Assembly: GCA_019633425.1 (NCBI GenBank)
Contig: WSUB01000009.1
Location: forward strand, 454,629 to 518,628
Length of the DNA: 64,000 bases
Reading direction: 5' to 3'
From: Tulasnella sp. 424
Lineage: Eukaryota; Basidiomycota; Agaricomycetes; Cantharellales; Tulasnellaceae
Shown here: one piece after another, positions 35,741-47,910 of the stretch
Numbering within the stretch: the stretch's first letter is position 1
Layout: every line of letters starts with the position of its first letter
The notes under the pieces: model-generated
Database searches by the model: none
The model's input: the letters and a program-made list of their open reading frames with translations, nothing else
Told to the model about the DNA's origin: nothing
Made by a program: the position numbers and the translations under genes

Positions 35741-37706
35741 ATGACACTCCCCGTCTCGCCGAACACATTCAGAGGCCTTTGGGAACGCTGTGCTTCTCAC
35801 CTACATATACGGAACGCCAAGCGGTTCGGTACGTATGCCCGTTTCCGTTTTCGGGTAGTGATTATGAGCTCACCGAGAGACGCATCTATCCTCACAGCCG
35901 TAGCGTTTTCTGGGGGTCCAGACTCGCTATGTCTCCTCTTCCTGCTTCAGCAATACCTCAAGTCTAATTTATCCGAAAGGAGCATTTTGTCTCTGACTAT
36001 CGATCATGACCTTCAACCTGCTTCACGGCGAATGACGGCACGATGCCGAGAGCTCTCAGCCTCGCTGGGCATTCCAAACGTTGCGATATCCATCCCATGG
36101 TCTCAGCCCCCATTTCCTCCTAAGCCCCTACCCGGGCAGGCGATAGAAGAGGTAGCTAGGGCAGCTCGGTCGCAATTGCTCTTTGATGCGATGCAGGATC
36201 ACGAATGCGACGTTCTCGTGATGGGCCATCACGCTGATGACCAGGTGGAGACTGCTCTTATGAGACTACTTCGGCAATCGCAGTCCTCTCAGAACGGCAC
36301 GACGGATTCCTCAGTCAATTTGCACCACGCCATTACGAGGCCTTACCGTCGCTGGGGCATGGGTTTCAAGAGTGAACCAGGCTCGCTTGGCTGGGCAGGT
36401 CTGCCCGGAATGGACAAATGGATAGTTCGGCCTTTATTAAGTTTGCCGAAGGTATTCATCTTCTTATTTTCGAAGTTTCGTATTGGAAAGCAATGCTGAC
36501 ATGGACCGGTGTGGATGACAAAAATAGGACAGAATAATTGCAACCTGTAAAGAGAACGATCTCGATTACGTCGAAGATGCGACCAACTTTAACCCTGCTT
36601 TGACACCACGGAATGCAGTGCGAGCTGTACTCGCCGGCCGGGAGGTGAGCCCCACTTTCTAGTCATGCCCGAGTGCTGCGGAACGTCTTTCTTTGCGCAG
36701 CTCGTACTAACGAGAATCGATCGCATTGTCGCAGGCAAAAGCTCTTCCGGAGGCCGAGCTCTATGATATTCAGAACGTTATTGGCAAAGCACGATCTATG
36801 GCATTGGACGATCATGGCCGTAAAGCGATGCCCTCGGCAAGAACGGCCGGCGTTCTGCGAGCTTGGGTCGGAAGACTGGGAGAGGCCAGAGTGAAATTGG
36901 ATGACGATGGTATGCACGAGGCTATCTACTTACGTGTCATCTACTGATGTCGAGAATCCTGACTTACCCCAGTGGACCGATTACTATCCCAGTTCTCTGC
37001 ACCTTCACCTCCTTCAACCATCCTGCTCCGCGCAGATCTCCTCCAAAAGTCCAACCTATCTAAATTCCATAAGCACGCTCTCGTCCGCAGGATACTGCGC
37101 TTTGTTTCACCCCGAGCGTGGGGTTCAGTCGGGGCTGAAGCCGGTGGGCGGACAGAATCTCTCGAGAGAATTTCCGAGCGAATTTTCCATGAGGTTGATA
37201 TCGGGATGTCTTCGGACAGTGCGAAGTTTGGGGCTGGATCTGACGTGCTATGGAAGCCGGTGGTGATTGGGAATGATGAGCAGATCCATCCTTTGCGACC
37301 AGGACTTGTGCTCCCCAAACCCAAGGTTGGATGGCTGGCCTATCGGAGTCGACCTAGAGCTGCGGAGAAGAGTACGCAGCTGGACGTTACACCTATCATT
37401 CGCGATAGATTGGCGAACCCGTCGTCAAGAGAAGGGATTGAATTACTCTGGGACTGTCGGTTCGCGTTGACTTTGAAACCGTGGTTGCTCCCCGACGACG
37501 CCAAGGCTACAATCACTGGGGATGTGGGAGGTGTTTCAGTGACGGTGGAACCTGTTGGCGAATGGATGCTTCCAAAGGTGGTGTTAAGGGAGGCGAAGAG
37601 GAGGAACGGTGAGGTTCCGCTTGGAGGATATCCAAAGCGACATGGGAAGTTCATGGGGTCGCCTTGGGTCGACATACGTTTCGTTAGAGAACTTAGCGCC
37701 TTATAA
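35741..37706 (+). CDS. tRNA(Ile)-lysidine synthase-like PP-loop ATPase
   Basis: TilS-family enzymes adenylate C34 of a tRNA-Ile CAU anticodon and add lysine, changing codon reading from AUG to AUA. In fungi the family is expected to act in mitochondria. I use the ATG at 35741 (MTLPVSPNTFRGLWERCASH). The PP-loop motif is AVAFSGGPDSLCLLFLLQQY, followed by the family block SLTIDHDLQPASRR and the DVLVMGHHADDQVETALMRL segment that lines the active site. IVRPLLSLPK precedes the first intron and DLDYVEDATNFNPALTPRN follows it, both TilS hallmarks. The C-terminal half (VDRLLSQFSAPSPP to FVRELSAL) is fungal-specific. Introns lie near 36450, 36640 and 36910. Confidence 0.88.
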
Positions 37707-38038
37707 TATCATTCGTTATTTGATTTATTCCCTAATTGTTTGAAGCAGAGACTGGGTTTAGGGGCGTTTATGAGAAGTAGAGTAGCAAACAGTAACAAGC
37801 CCATCATTCGAGCCTCAACTGACCCTTGGTCAACTCTACCTGTGAAATACGCCACAGCCAGTCTAACCTCTGAAATCGTTGTGGAATTATCTTTAACTCC
37901 CCATTAAGCACACGCTGCTAGAACGTGACCAGTAGCTTGAACCCCCCGACGACGGAGACTTCCCCCAACAACAACAGAACTTCCACTGTTCGGACAACAA
38001 TCGTCGCGTCACGCGCCATTGACTACGATATACGCAAG

Positions 38039-39784
38039 ATGGCTTCATTGCTATCAGAACGACAGAAAGAGGAACTGTAAGTCATGTTGAATATCTAGTG
38101 TTTGATGTTGCGCTAACCAACGAAATTGCGTTTACCCTTTCGTGGGCGGCTGGGCACACAACCCCTTACCGATGCATCTCGCTTGTCTATCTCAAGACAC
38201 CGCTCCATCCTCGACTACCTTCACTCTCAAAACTTCACCGAAGCGTTCAACGCCCTCCAATCCGAATCTGGAATCCAATACACACCTGACCCAAAAGCCA
38301 AGTACAACGGTCTACTAGAGAAGAAATGGACTTCCGTCATCCGATTACAAAAGAAGATCATGGACTTGGAGAACAGAAACGCTCTATTAGTAGAGGAGTT
38401 GAACACGTCTCCGGGTAAAAGGGCCGCTAGTCAAGCGGATTGGGTACCACGAGCGCCACCGAGACATGTGTTGACCGGGCACCGAGGAGTCGTAAATCGG
38501 GTGACGTTCCATCCGGTTTTCAGTTTGGTTGTGAGCGCGAGCGAGGATTCGACGGTGAAAATATGGGATTGGGAGACTGGGGAATTTGAGAGGACGTTGA
38601 AGGGGCATACGAGAGCGGTGCACGATGTGGACTTTGACCCGAAAGGGGACTTATTGGGTGGGTCAAAGACTACTGGGGAAGTTTTGACGAAACTCCTGTC
38701 GATTGACGCGTTAGTCTTTTATCTATAGTGTCTTGTTCGTCGGACCTAACGATTAAGCTCTGGGACGTGCAGAACGAGTACAAGAACATCAAGACCCTCG
38801 TAGGTCACGACCATGTCGTCTCGACCGCACGGTTCATGCCAAGTGGGGACTTGATCGTTAGTGCAAGTAGAGATACTAGCATAAGAGTATGGGATGTAGC
38901 ATTGGGGTGAGTCAGCTCCAAGCTCGGCTCGTGGATTTCGCCTCCTGTGCTAAAGATGGACTGGCCATAGGCATTGTTTGAAAACCTACAGTGGGCACAG
39001 TCAGTGGGTACGATCTGTGTTACCGTGCGATGATGGCCGACTATTGGTCAGTGCTTGTAATGACCACGTAAGTCTATGCATTTTATCTCTTGGACGCCTG
39101 CTAACTCGTAGTGCCGATAGACTGCACGAATCTGGGATGCGCAAACGGGAGAAGTAAAGATGGACTTCTTGGGACACGAGAACGTTGTGGAGGTTGCTAT
39201 TTTCGCTCCAATAGCTGCATATCCTCATATCCGTGAACTTGCCGGCCTCTCGGTGCGTGGAAAGCGCAAACCAGTTTGCGCGACAGGGAATCGCTTACAC
39301 GAATACGCATGTTCAGACTACGGATCGCAACAAGGCACCGGGTTTGTTCGTTGCCACAGGTGGTCGTGACAAGTTGATCAAGTTGTGGGATGCAACGACA
39401 GGGCAGGTGCTAAGGAATTTGGTGAGGTTTCGTAATCGATGAACTATCATTTGCCGACCTGTCTGACACTTTGGCGTCTCCTAGGCTGGCCACACGAACT
39501 GGGTTCGAGCTCTCGTTTTCCACCCGACCGGCAAATTCCTACTCAGCGCTGCAGACGACTATTCAATAAGGGTGTGGGACCTGAAGACTGGTCGCTGTAC
39601 GAAGGTCGTCGATGCTGCTCATAGCCATTTCGTTGGCACCATGACCTGGGGTCGAGCACTTGTATCTGGAGCGAAGGCTCCTGCAGACGGTACGGCAAAA
39701 TCGGCGGAGGATGATGTGGAGAAGAAGATTAATGTGCTGGCCACTGGGAGCGTGGACCTTACTATCAAGATATGGACCCCATAA
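38039..39784 (+). CDS. PAC1: LIS1/PAC1 nuclear distribution protein (LisH + WD40)
   Basis: PAC1/LIS1 binds dynein and NudE and is needed for nuclear migration and spindle positioning. The start is the ATG at 38039 ([13 protein letters not shown]). A short first exon splices to the LisH motif [20 protein letters not shown], followed by a coiled coil ([19 protein letters not shown]). The WD40 repeats read [105 protein letters not shown] and [20 protein letters not shown]. The last ends DLTIKIWTP, giving seven repeats in the usual order. Seven or eight introns are needed. One of them, near 39259-39292, would be only 34 nt. Confidence 0.93.
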
Positions 39785-40169
39785 GCTAAATTCCCCCCGG
39801 CATCCTGCGGATGGCCACTGTTATCACGAAGTCAACGGTCATCCACTCATTTCACCCCTCCAGTTGTGCTCCATTTGTTTGAAGCTATCACAATCGCTCT
39901 CATACCTGTCGTTTGCTATTTGTCACATTAAGTAAATCTCTCTCTCTAGACGCACTTTTATCGTTTGTATACCCGCTGCGGTTCCCAGTACTTGTGAATG
40001 TGCCCGGCCTCGACATCATTCGTTTGCCTGCAGTGCGTGGACGAGATCCGCGAGTAACGTGACGCACAGGTTCGGGAATTTGGCTCCTGACCGTTCCTAG
40101 TTCACGAGTTATTCTCCCATCCCATCACCTCGACAACTCTCCCCCAGCCTTTCAACACTACGCGAACCT

Positions 40170-42076
40170 ATGAACGTCTTAAGACTCGCAGCACGTCGAC
40201 AGCAGAGTGCATTGAGAACAGCTACCACTTCCGGTCGGCGTTATGCATCGTTCTACAACACGGACGTCGCTGGTCTCACTGAGGACCAGATGGAGGTTAG
40301 CAAATGACGTGCAATAGACCAAACCTAGGCAATAGCTGACCGTCCCCCGCTTTTTAGTTCCGCAACGCAATAGCTGACTTTGCGCAGAAGGAGATTGCTC
40401 CCCGAGCGGCGGAGGTGGACAAGTCGAACAACTTCCCAATGGTGCGACGTCCCGGATTGACGACGCCAAGCTCCGGCCGGAAGCGCTGAACCCCGTGTTT
40501 ACATAGGACTTGTGGAAGAAATTTGGAGACATGGGCCTTCTTGGTAAGCTTTTTTTATGCTATCTCGTGAGCGGTATTGCTAAACCAATTATCTTCATTC
40601 GTGTAGGAATTACGATTTCTGAGGAGTATGGCGGTCTTGCGTCTGGTTACCTGCAGCATACCCTTGCTATGGAAGGTAAGAGTTCCCTGTATGGCTCTTC
40701 AACTACGTCATCTTAATCTCTGACGACTCCTTTCCGTGCCGCAGAGATTTCTCGTGCCTCAGGCTCCGTCGCACTGTCATATGGCGCCCATTCGAACCTC
40801 TGCGTGAACCAGATTTCTCGGCACGGAACTCCAGCACAGAAGCAAAAGTACCTGCCTCCTCTAGTATCAGGAGACAAAGTCGGTGCTCTGGCTATGAGTG
40901 AAACTGGAAGCGGCAGTGACGTCGTCAGCATGTCGTTAAAAGCCGTGAAGAAGGGCGACCGCTATGTCTTAAACGGCAACAAGTTTTGGTACGTGACATC
41001 CACCTGGTTTTTATTCCGCGGAGGGATTGAACGTATGGAACTCCACAGGATTACAAACGGCCCAATAGCAGACACTCTAGTTGTTTATGCAAAGACTGAT
41101 CCTACGGCTGGACCTAAAGGCATTACGGCCTTCATCGTCGAGAAGGGGTTCAAAGGGTTCTCAACACACCAGAAGCTGGACAAAGTTGGCGTAAGCCCCG
41201 TTCTTCCTTTACGTGCAGGGGAGTTTTGCTCATGCTGTGGCTACAGATGAGAGGAAGTGACACTTGCGAACTTGTCTTCGAGGATTGTGAGGTCCCTGAA
41301 GGTGGGTAAGGGATGCTCACTGAGGTTAGCTTGCTTACTGACGAAATGTATTCAGAAAACGTCCTTGGTCCCTTGAACAAGGGAGCCGCCGTTCTTATGA
41401 GCGGTCTTGATCTAGAACGACTAGTACTTAGTGGTGGTCCATTGGGGTAAGTTCAGGTGATGGGTATTTTGAATTCCACCGTTAATCAACTTCGCTGGTG
41501 TTTAGCCTGATGCAAGCTGCCTTCGACATTGCTGTTGAATACATTCATGATCGGAAACAGTTCGGGCAGCCGATCGGTACCTTTGAACTGATACAGGGCA
41601 AGGTCGCAGGTAAGCCGTCTGAACACGTGTCGCTTTTCGCAGCTCATGACAATTGAAACCCAGATATGTATACCAAGATGAATGCATCAAGGTCGTATGT
41701 TTACGCTGTTGGTCGGGCATGTGATAAGGGCCAGATCAGTAGACGGGTAAGTCTTTGCTTATACCTCCTTAAGTACTTTTGCTAACGACAATTCAAAAGG
41801 ACTGCGCTGGGGCGATTCTTTACTCAAGTGACCGGGCTGTTGAAGTCGCCATGGATGCAATGCAGTGCCTGGGTGGCAACGGTTACATCAACGGTGAGTT
41901 CCAGCAGGGAATCGAACCTTCGCTTGTAGCTGAACCCAGTTGTCCGCTTCCTAGATTACCCTACAGGACGGATTTTGCGCGACTCACGACTCTACACCGT
42001 CGGGGCTGGCACACAGGAGATAAGACGGATGTTGATTGGCAGAGAGTTCAACCAGCAGCTCCTCGGAAAGGCGTAG
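40170..42076 (+). CDS. IVD: Isovaleryl-CoA dehydrogenase, mitochondrial
   Basis: This mitochondrial FAD acyl-CoA dehydrogenase oxidises isovaleryl-CoA to 3-methylcrotonyl-CoA in leucine breakdown, passing electrons to ETF. The ATG at 40170 begins a basic presequence ([20 protein letters not shown]). Family blocks in order are [75 protein letters not shown] and [20 protein letters not shown]. Then comes [20 protein letters not shown], whose Glu in LDLERL is the catalytic base diagnostic of IVD, and [10 protein letters not shown] spliced to [20 protein letters not shown]. The end [17 protein letters not shown] reaches the TAG at 42074-42076. About ten introns. This is the last ordinary core gene before the accessory array, tail-to-tail with PARP-A at 112 bp. 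Confidence 0.94.
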
Positions 42077-42188
42077 ATTTTGATGTGATAACCCCTTTTT
42101 ATTTCACGGCACAAATACAAGTACTGGTCGGCCCAGCAACCTATTGCAGAAGGAACAATGCCCGGATCCAAGTTTCACTTAACCACTC

Positions 42189-44002
42189 TCACGGTTTGTA
42201 AACGACTAAGTAAACAGGGAGGGCAGCTTCATCTTTGTAGACGACTTGTTCGTCGTAGTTGAGGTGCGATCCAACCTCTCCGATAACCTTGTACCAGGAG
42301 TGGTGAGCGTGATGCCACGCAGTTCAAATTTGACATACCGAGTTGTAACCCTTCGGCGGCCCGATTAGATTTGAGGTTGTGACCTTCAACGGGTACGGTT
42401 TCCCTAGTATCACCTGAGCAACAAGCAGCGCGCGATAACCAGATTGACGAGGGGTTACGGTATAGTCATCAGCTCTACAGTAAGCATCGTAAGGTCGGGC
42501 GTGACGACTGAGATAACCGTTCTCACTTGGAGGAAACCGACGAGGTGTATATTCCTCGACCGAATCTGAGGAAAGTGCGGCCCTCAGCCGTCCCAGCTTT
42601 CTTGACGGTGAACGAAGTCTTAATGATGCGACAGAGTCGGCATGAATCATTGTCGCAGGGCTTAGTCAGCTCTGGCTCGTTTCCGAGAAGGCAGCGTCGT
42701 GGGGTCCCGTGGAACAGCTCATGTTCGAAGCCTTCACTCAGAGCCGTCGTTTGTTGAATGTTAAGACTTTCGATCCAATTTGTTAGAGTAACTTATGATT
42801 GCATGTAAGGCGTAAGGACTACCCACCGATATGTTAAATAACTCGTGATTAACTGGCCGGGAAGTTTGAGAGCATAAATATATCGCAGGTCCGGCTTGGA
42901 CTTTTGCGGGTGCTTCCAGCCATTTCGAAACATCTTCTGGACTACGTGCTCTGGTCAGAACCCCAGGTAGAACGCGCTTTTTGTATTACAGCGCTTCCTC
43001 CGCCTGTAATCAGTTTCGGAGGGATTGAGTAGCTCCAGTTCAGTTGTGTCGTTGCCTCGAGACACTCTAAATCCAATCATCTTGGAGATGCGAAATAGTG
43101 CACTTGGAATTCCTCCTCGTTCTGGCAAGAGGAGTGACATTTCTGGATCAAGGTGGGGCTGTACGATTTCTTCGAGTGTATTTGGTAAGTTTGATCGGCT
43201 CGATCCATCGTCGAATGTGACAAGAAAAATGGAATCGTCAAGGGGAGAGAGTGTCACTGCCTAGGCAACTCAACAGATAATCAGCGGGGAGTAGTTGAAA
43301 CTTGCTTGGCATCCTCGACTTACGATCATCCTGTCATATTTTCTTCTATATTTATGGTTGCCAAAAACCTTAATATTTCCGCCAAGGCTCAACTCTCCCA
43401 TGATTTTGATCGCGTAATTGTCTTGGGAACGTCCCAATTCCACAAATGCGATGTCCTTGACGGTCGTCCGCTCGCGTTTCTGAAGGTCCAAAGCCTCTGA
43501 TACCCGGGAACGCACTTGAAGGATCTGGGTAGCTGACCCATTCTCCTTGAAAATAGCCCAAAGCTCGCCAGGGTTGCCAAAAGCAATCTTTAATATTTGT
43601 TTGGAGGGCGCCAGTACCTCCCCGTAGATACTGCTTAAAACTTCTGGAGTAACAGCTTGAAAGTGGAGAGGTTCCTCGTTAGCGCTCCACCGAGTTCGCA
43701 CCGCGAGATACTTCGCACACCTTGCCGAACAGCAGAGCCTTCGCGGTACTTTAGGAAATACTGGCCTTCACAACCGAGAGCCAAATCCAAAATGTCTCGA
43801 GTATGTATGCGTTTGAGAACATTCTCCAACCCGGGATGTACATTTTCCCTGCGTCGTATGTGAACAGTTGACGCATCGTGAGGGGATAAGCTTGGACGTA
43901 CCATTCAATGCCTTTGGCGGAATGAGCAAAAAGTGAATGGCGGTTCTTGTACTCGCCAAGGCAAACTCGATAGGGAAGCCGGGGGTACGCCATCGGTATC
44001 AA
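42189..44002 (-). CDS. PARP-A: beta-blade repeats + PARP-type ADP-ribosyltransferase
   Basis: First member of the array family, apparently intact at about 470 residues. The start is the ATG at 44002 (an in-frame ATG at 43993 is possible). The N-terminus has blade-like repeats: [20 protein letters not shown], then [54 protein letters not shown] and [18 protein letters not shown] linker ([21 protein letters not shown]) leads into the PARP-like domain. Its triad is His in FHGTPRRC, Tyr in [14 protein letters not shown] and Glu in [13 protein letters not shown]. The protein ends [10 protein letters not shown] at the TGA at 42189-42191. Seven introns with good donors (GTACGT, GTAAGT, GTGGGT, GTGAGA) restore one frame. 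By family knowledge an H-Y-E triad supports NAD-dependent ADP-ribosylation. Target and mono/poly activity are unknown. Confidence 0.75.
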
Positions 44003-44580
44003 GTCGCGGCGGGAGGTGTTGAACGCGGTCCCACTTAAGGTATTCGACCAGTTCGAATTCTGGACCGGTTACCGCTGATGGACGAGGGCTACGATCGAGT
44101 GCAGCCCAAATAACCAGATCAATGACTGGGGGTGTTGACAGAAGGAAACGAGAGCCTGTGGTTGAAATTCGTCACGCATCTAGGTTTTTCTTTTCGGTTG
44201 CCTCGTGCTGGGAGGACCAAGGACCTCCCAAAATGGAATCTGAAATGAGGGCCGTAAACCCCGGTCGAAAGCTTGTTCCCTAGAATGATTGCGATACACC
44301 ATTAGTCTATGGGAAAAATCTCTCGGTCCATCCTGCGATCCACTAGGGTATGATTGTGTAGACATTTCAAGATGTTCCAATCCTTAGTTGTAATTCATTC
44401 TGGCTCTAGCAAAGTCGGAGACCACCCCTGTGGACGACTTAGATGTCTATCAGTACGGAAGATCGGCTTAAAGCATTTGGTTTTGATAGATTTCGTCACG
44501 CTCGAGGCAGGGGTTCGGGCGCTCGCCATAAAGGGGAGTGCCGAGAGGCACGGCTACTTCACCTCCCAGGGCAACTGCAG
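44003..44580. other. Spacer between PARP-A and PARP-B
   Basis: Upstream region of PARP-A and 3' flank of PARP-B, with no NYN gene or NYN remnant that I can see. Short open frames on both strands show no motif. Confidence 0.45.
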
Positions 44581-46469
44581 CTACTGCCTGTAGACGATAA
44601 CGTACGCAGGACGAATGGCTTCGTCTTTGAATACGACTTGCTCATCATAGTTCAGCGATAATCCCACCTCACCAATGACCTGGTTTCTGTAATTAGCATG
44701 ACGAAATGCGGGGAATATATATTTACGTACCGAGTGATAGCCCTTGGGTGGGCCCTTGAGATCTGTTGTGGTTAACTGGAGCTTGAAACCCCTCCCAAGC
44801 ATAACTCGTGCAACCAGCATGACTTTGTATTGCGAAGCCCAATAATTACTAGTGTAGTCGTCGGCTCTAGGATGAATCAAGTTTAGCCGAGCTTTCCGCA
44901 CCGGTCATCGGAATTTTCATACTTTGACGATACTGAACTGGTATAAATCCCTTTACCAAATCGTAGAAAAGCACGTCCATCTGCTGTGCCTGCCTTTTTG
45001 ACCGCGAACGAAGCTCTGAGAGCGCAACATAGGCGACATGATAAGTCATAGCATGGATTCTTGATTTCTGGGTGGTTTTCAACCACGCAGCGCCGCGGAG
45101 TCCCATGAAAGAGTTCTCTCTCCATCACGCGAATGTTCTCCCCGACCCAGTCAGAGAGAGCCCCGTGACTATCTCATCACCGCGTTAAAATCGTGGTGAA
45201 AGTGGTAGAAATCGTTCTCACCGATAGGCGCAGTAGGTCTCGACGAGACTTGGAGGCAGTTTGACCTCGTATATATGTTGTATCACCGGGCGGTATTTTT
45301 GAGCGTGTCGCCAGCCCGTAAGGAAGAGTTTGGAGACTAGGCGGTCTCTCTTCAGCTACGGGAGGGAGGAATCCACAAAACACGTACTTCGGATGAAATC
45401 TGGATCGTTCAAATTCAGAAGTCTGAGTTGAGCCGAAGAGCCGGGGCTTAAGGGTGGCATTGGGAGAGGAGGTTTAGGAGGTGGGGGCGGGGAAGATTTT
45501 GGAGTTGCCGTTTGGACCTTTGGGGGTATTGGTGCAGATCCGGCCACAGCAGCTAGTGAGCGCGGTCCCCCAGAGATACTTCCTGTACCAGAGAGTTTTG
45601 CAAGTGACATTGCCGGGGTCATGTGGGGTATTGCTATGCTGCTTAGCGCCTTCGGGAGGTTTAAACGGGACGATCCATCATCGAATGTGATCACATAGTA
45701 ACTGTTGTCCAATGGAGAGAGCGTTGCTGCCTTAGAAGCAAGGAGTAGGATAAACAAAGGCCCGGAGAGAACGGGGACTCAATACATAAAATAATTCTCT
45801 GATTCATCGCTCGACTTTTCTTTGACGATGACCCTTGAACGCCGCCGTGCCCGCCCAAGATTACCGTATTGGCAATCTTGAGAACGAAGTTGTTTTTTGC
45901 TCGATCAAATGCAACAACGCTAATGTCTTGGGCCGCTGGACGCGGACCGGTGACGGGCATCAAGACCTGATGGATACTACTTTGTCGTGTCTGTATGAGT
46001 ATGTCCGCGTTCTGGCCCTCTCCCGCGATGGCCAAGAGTTTACCATCACATCCAAACGACACTTTAGACATATCGTTCAGCCGCCGGCGCATTTGGGGGT
46101 ATATCACATCCCAGACCTCTGCTGATATTCCTAGTCACCAAGATCCTTAGTAGAAAGTCTAACAAGGTGGGAAGAAATTTAATATCTTACGTCGCCTTAC
46201 CAATGATCCTTCGTTATAGCTGAGATACCATTGACCGTTAGGTCAGAGAGCAACGTCAAGGATGTCGGTCGTCTGTATCGTCCTGAGCCACTTCTCCAGC
46301 CCTGGAGGGACATTGTACCTGAAAGAAAGGTTATATTCATAATGGCCGCATCGCGCTGTCCACGGGAAAGTACATACCAATCAATTCCTTTGGCTGAGTG
46401 GATCACCAGAGAGTGATCGCCATTATGTTCGCCTAACGCTACTCTATACGGGAGAACAAGATTCACCAT
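44581..46469 (-). pseudogene. PARP-B: same family, one in-frame stop codon
   Basis: Same layout as PARP-A, from ATG at 46469 (MVNLVLPYRVALGEHNGDHS) to TAG at 44581-44583 (ending RPAYVIVYRQ). The second exon reads YNVPPGLEKWLRTIQTTDIL, DVAL, then TGA (46243-46245) where all paralogues have Gly, then PNGQWYLSYNEGSL. Every other exon stays open and splices in frame: SAEVWDVIYPQMRRRL, LSPLDNSYYVITFDDGS, a Pro-rich linker near 45450-45500, [21 protein letters not shown] and [13 protein letters not shown], so the H-Y-E triad is present. One nonsense change therefore separates it from an intact gene. It may be a young pseudogene, or the TGA may be spliced around or read through. Divergent to NYN1, starts 680 bp apart. 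Confidence 0.65.
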
Positions 46470-47148
46470 TGCGTTGATATGCGATCAACCGCTCGTCGGA
46501 ACAATGTTGATGAGCTGCAGCGTGGGGAACTCTATTTTGAGGTAAGGTACCTCGTGGCTCTTCTTTTCACGCGGAGGAAAGAACCATGAAATTTCTAAGC
46601 GGGCTCTTCGGGGGGAGGACCGTGAATTCCCAAAATGGACCAGCCCATAAACAGGGCGTGTTTTCGACATATCGAGCTCAAAACGAGGTAGGTAATTAAA
46701 GTGGCATGTTCGATAAAGCGGAATTCGCTGCATCGGTAATATAAATGAATTCATGAAGAGTTCAGCATTGCTAAAGAGGAAGGAGGTTGAGTCTCGCGGA
46801 CGGGCCTAGACAAACGGGCGCTACTGGGTGGCGCTTCCCGCGGTTGGAGTTTCTGTCCCCTGCCACCATGGCCAGTCATGATCCCTAGCCTGCAAGGAGG
46901 GCTTTAGAGGCGCTCCCTTGGCAATTATTCATCCGAATCTATGAGGCCTGATTTCTACTCCTTGTACATGAGGGTTCGGCATGGAGCGGCTGTACACATG
47001 CGTCCATCCTGCGTGCGGAGGACCGTTTCGATCCATATTTGGTAAAATGGTGGACTCGACTCCGTTTTAACTCCTGTGACAGCCTTTATATATTGGCACT
47101 CGATCATCTTCTTTCACCGACATCATTCTCTCTACATTCCACTCAATC
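46470..47148. promoter_or_regulatory. Divergent spacer between PARP-B and NYN1
   Basis: Both genes start outward from this 679-bp stretch, so it should hold both promoters. TATATATT at 47084-47091 lies about 60 bp before the NYN1 ATG and is a candidate TATA box. It does not show the obvious near-identity that links the spacers upstream of NYN2, NYN3 and NYN4. Confidence 0.5.
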
Positions 47149-47807
47149 ATGTCACTCCCTCACGTCTTGAAGAGATTTCAAGGCCGACCGATTACGGTCC
47201 ACTGGGACTTCGACGTTCGTAATTGAGACAAGATCTTGTTGACCCTCAGAAATTTGGTCATCTAACGATAGATTATTCCTAGAACGCGCCCGTTGCTGAA
47301 AGGATGATCGGATCGGTGGCGAACCAAATCCGTAAATCTCTCAGCCCAATTGGACCTGTCAATGTGTTTAACGCGTACATGCCAGCTTCAAGCTTCGTCA
47401 CAGACTCGAAGCGCTGTAGCCTACTACTAGATGAGGGGATTAAGGTCGGAAGTGAAGATTCCATGATTTGCGGACTTTGAGTATTGACTGGGAGCTTCCG
47501 TTGAGACTAGATTGTCGGTTGCCCCCCACGGGAAGGCCGAAAAGAGGATCCTGTCGATACAGCTATTATTAAAGATTTAGAAGAGATTGAAAGCAGCCCT
47601 ATTAAGCAGTTCGTCGCCTTGATTTCATGCGATGGAGGCTTTTCGGATGCTGTAAAGGCGATCCGTGCGGCGGACCATGGGTTTGGCTTAGCTTGGTGGC
47701 CTAACGCGCGATGCAGCAAGGCCCTTCTTCTCCTAGCGGACGCTGTTCTACATGGCCAAGACCTCCACCTGCTACCTACCCATGTCTCGAGTACTTCCCG
47801 AATCTGA
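47149..47807 (+). CDS. NYN1: NYN/PIN-like domain protein (putative RNase)
   Basis: NYN domains are PIN-like nucleases that coordinate Mg through conserved Asp residues, as in MARF1 and LabA/LOTUS-type proteins. The ATG at 47149 begins MSLPHVLKRFQGRPITVHWD. Two introns (donor GTTCGT, acceptor CCTAG; donor GTCGGA, acceptor ACTAG) keep frame. The first Asp is in VHWDFDNAPV, the second in PVDTAIIKDLEEI, and the third in FVALISCDGGFSDAVKAIRA. The end is WPNARCSKALLLLADAVL, reaching a TGA at 47805-47807. About 180 residues, essentially the domain alone. It is the only NYN copy in the array without a frame break. The RNase role is inferred from fold and Asp positions. Confidence 0.7.
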
Positions 47808-47910
47808 TCGATTCGATACGGGGTTTCTGAAGAGCCATATTAATATTGTTATTCTTTGCTTGCTTCGCGGAATAATATCATCCCTCTTGGCTTAGAGGAC
47901 AATGGCTTGT

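Noticed and set aside
44030..44090. Possible tRNA T-arm (CCAGTTCGAATTCTGG)
   Set aside because: The stem is four pairs around an eight-base loop and no acceptor, D or anticodon arms fit around it.
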